DNA of 37,657 bases from Chlamydiota bacterium (GTDB taxonomy: Bacteria > Auribacterota > JACPWU01): contig JACOUC010000010.1 in NCBI GenBank assembly GCA_016178055.1, positions 1-37,657 of the forward strand. The letters run 5' to 3'. Within the stretch, counting starts at the first letter, position 1; every line of letters begins with the position of its first letter. A program made the translations under genes and the position numbers. Below the pieces are notes generated by a model. That model saw only the letters and a list, made by a program, of their open reading frames with translations. It had not been told where the DNA came from and made no database searches. Shown here piece by piece: positions 21,001 to 24,000 of the stretch.

Positions 21001-24000
21001 AATGATTGAGGATGGGGTTTTGACAGACGCGCATCTTGCTCGAATGAAGGCAGACATTGAAACGGCTGTTAGACAAAATGAAGATGGACCCATTGCTCGG
21101 ACTGTTAAAAAACTTGAGGCACGCCCTAAAGATATTCCGGCGGATGTATTAAATCCTGTTGCTTGGTTCTGGACACAAATTGAGCTTTCAAAAGATGAGA
21201 TTATGGGAAGAGAAAATGAATGGGGCCCTGAGCTTACAAATGTCGTGCTCTATTTTAAACTTATTCTTCCTTTAACTGCCCCAACCAATGAGGATGTGGG
21301 AGTCAGGGTTGCCCAGGTTGCTCAAGACCCGTTAAGCAATAGTCAGCATGATGTATTTGTATCAAGTTTGCCGAGGCATAAAGAGCCTCCCATTAAGGAT
21401 GTTCCTAACCTTGAACATCTTAATATTCAAGGTGCATTTGAGGGAAGAACAGCCCTTCTAGCCGCTTCCGACTTTGATAATACATCTGTCAAACAGTTAA
21501 ATAATTTGATTGATGCTTATTCTTTAGCTGGAGCCAAAAAGATTGTTCTTGCTCTACCAAGAATTCGGAGAAGTACAAGGGATATCATTTCCCAATTAGA
21601 CGGTCGTGTGGAAGTTGTTACGGTTGATTTTACTAAGGAAGGCCAAATTATGGGTCTTTTTGAAAATCGATCGTTTGACGCCGCAGTCTATGTGGGGTGT
21701 AATCCTTCTGACGATGCCAGATTTTCTGAATTTTATTTTGATCAAAAATTGGATCCAAGCAAGTCCGATAAATTTGAAACGCAAATGACCGCTCATCGAG
21801 CGAAGCGTGAGCGTTTTGAAAAATTACATCTCACAGGCCCCATGCTTCTTTTCCGTGAAGCGGCAAGAAAAATGTCTGACAAAAGAAAGATGGTTTTTCT
21901 TGCTCCCCGTAACCCTTCTGTTGAAGGAACTACGGCGGCTAAAATGCTTGCAGAATTGGTTCAGGTTAGAAACAAAGAAGAGAAATTTGCCAAGAAGGGA
22001 ATTGTTGCGGAGATTTTCAATCCTCAAGGTTCTTCGGTAGACGAAACAGCTCGATTTGTGGTTTCAACTGCTTCAGAGGGGTTCCCCAAACCTCAAAGAG
22101 GGGTGGAGACAAATGTACAAGCTGCTTTTGACGATCAACATGGGATTCACTTTACAGGAAAGCGATTGTCCCCTATCCAGGTTGCTATTCTTCGTCTTGC
22201 CAAGCAAAGTTATTTTGATGCAGGGCTTGCAGAAATTTTGGGGGTTGAGAATAGCGAAGGAGATCCTCTGGTTGCGTACAGTGCTTCTGCCGAAGAATAT
22301 AAAGCTCTTGATGATGGCCGTCTCGGAGAACGTAACTGGCAAGATTCTTATCAAGGGAAACCGGTTACCAGAAAAGGTGTTACGTGGATGGTGGCGGATG
22401 ATTTAATGAAACGCATGGAGCTTGTTTCAGAAAAGATATTTGGTGATCCAACTTATGCGTTTGTTCCCTACGGAATGGTATTTCATATCAGCCGCTATAA
22501 TGGCCAAGTTTTATTAACCGATCGTTTTTATATGTCTTGGATTAAAATATTGCCACCTGTCTTGAGAAAATTAGTGATCGATAGTATTCTCTGGCAACTG
22601 GATCATCAGAATGCTTATGGCGATCAAGCTGCAAAGGCAGTTTCTCTTGGGGCTGTTGTTGGATACTGGATGTCTTTTATTCCCGCTCTCTTTCAACTCG
22701 TCGCGCTCCGAGAAACAGCCAATAAAGGTGTTAATAGGACTTTTAGAGCGTTCGTTATTAATCCAGAACACCCTGAAACCGATCAGCCAGCCATAACAGC
22801 TTTGGGAATTAGACTCTCAGCTCTTTATGAGGAATACACCAATTTAATGATAGCTTCACCCGAGAATGCGGTTGGTTTTGCGAGGGATTTTATCAAAAAG
22901 AGCCTCAATCCCCTCTTAAATGAGTTGGACGGCTTGGGTGTCCCGGTAAAATATTTTTACTCTTCCAAGGTCACACAAGTATCAACTTTATTAAATACTC
23001 CAGAAGATGTGCAAAGCGGTTTAGCACTTTTAACCGGTGTGGTGGTAGCTTTGGGTGAGACAATGGATAATTTAGTCGACCAAGAAGGTGAAAGGGCGTC
23101 TTATAAAGAAGAAGTAGTTGAAAAGCCTGCTCAAGCAAAGACTAAATCAAAGACGCCGCGTTTGGCTGTTTCGAAACCTATTTCAGGAGAGAAAAGTCGT
23201 GGGCTTATTTCTAGCCAACCTCAGACGATAACAACTTTAGGGGTTAGACTCACAGTGTCTTATGAAATATACGTAAGTCGGATGAAAGCGAATTCATCAA
23301 ACAGAGTTCCTCTTGCACTTGAGTTTATTAATCAAGGGCTCAGGCCTTTGATTGAGACACTGAATGGATTGGGTGTTCCGATGGAAGAAGCATTTTCTTC
23401 CCAGCTAAATGCAGCTTTAGTGCTACTGAAAGATTCTTCGTCTACAGATTCAGGTTTACAGCTTTTAACAGGTTTAGTGGTTGCCATTCGTGCCACAATG
23501 GATAACGTAGTTCTCCAAAAAGGTGAAAAAAGCTCTTATAAGGAAGCAGCTTCTGGTCGCAGTCTTGATTTGCAATCGATGGTTGCCTCTATCCAATTCA
23601 TTCCTTTAGACGACTATCTTACGCGAGTTCGTGGTGCATCTTTTGCGAATCAGCCTACGCTCACAGCCTTAAGAAATAGGTTAGCTTTGGTTTACCTGAC
23701 CTATTTAGATTTAATGCCTTTGGATCATCCAAAAAATGCGGCGGTTTTTGTAAACAATTTCATTGCGAGGCAGATCACGCCCTTTCTTAATTCTTTGGAA
23801 AGAGATTTTGATATTTTAATAATAGGGCAAGTTAATCAGCAAACAAGAGTCATTTCAAATTTGTTAGGAGATTCTAAAAAAATCAACGTCCAAAAAGGTT
23901 TAAATCGTTTTTCAGATTTGGTGGTTGCGATTTGTCAAACGATGGATAATTTGGTTCGTAAGGAGGGTGAAATAAGGGCTCGGAAAGAAGAAGTAGTAAC

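Noticed and set aside
9517-22070. Polyketide or fatty-acid synthase megasynthase
   Set aside because: No ketosynthase, acyltransferase or carrier-protein motif is seen. The ligase, crotonases, MDR and paired SDRs fit the 3-hydroxypropionate enzymes better.
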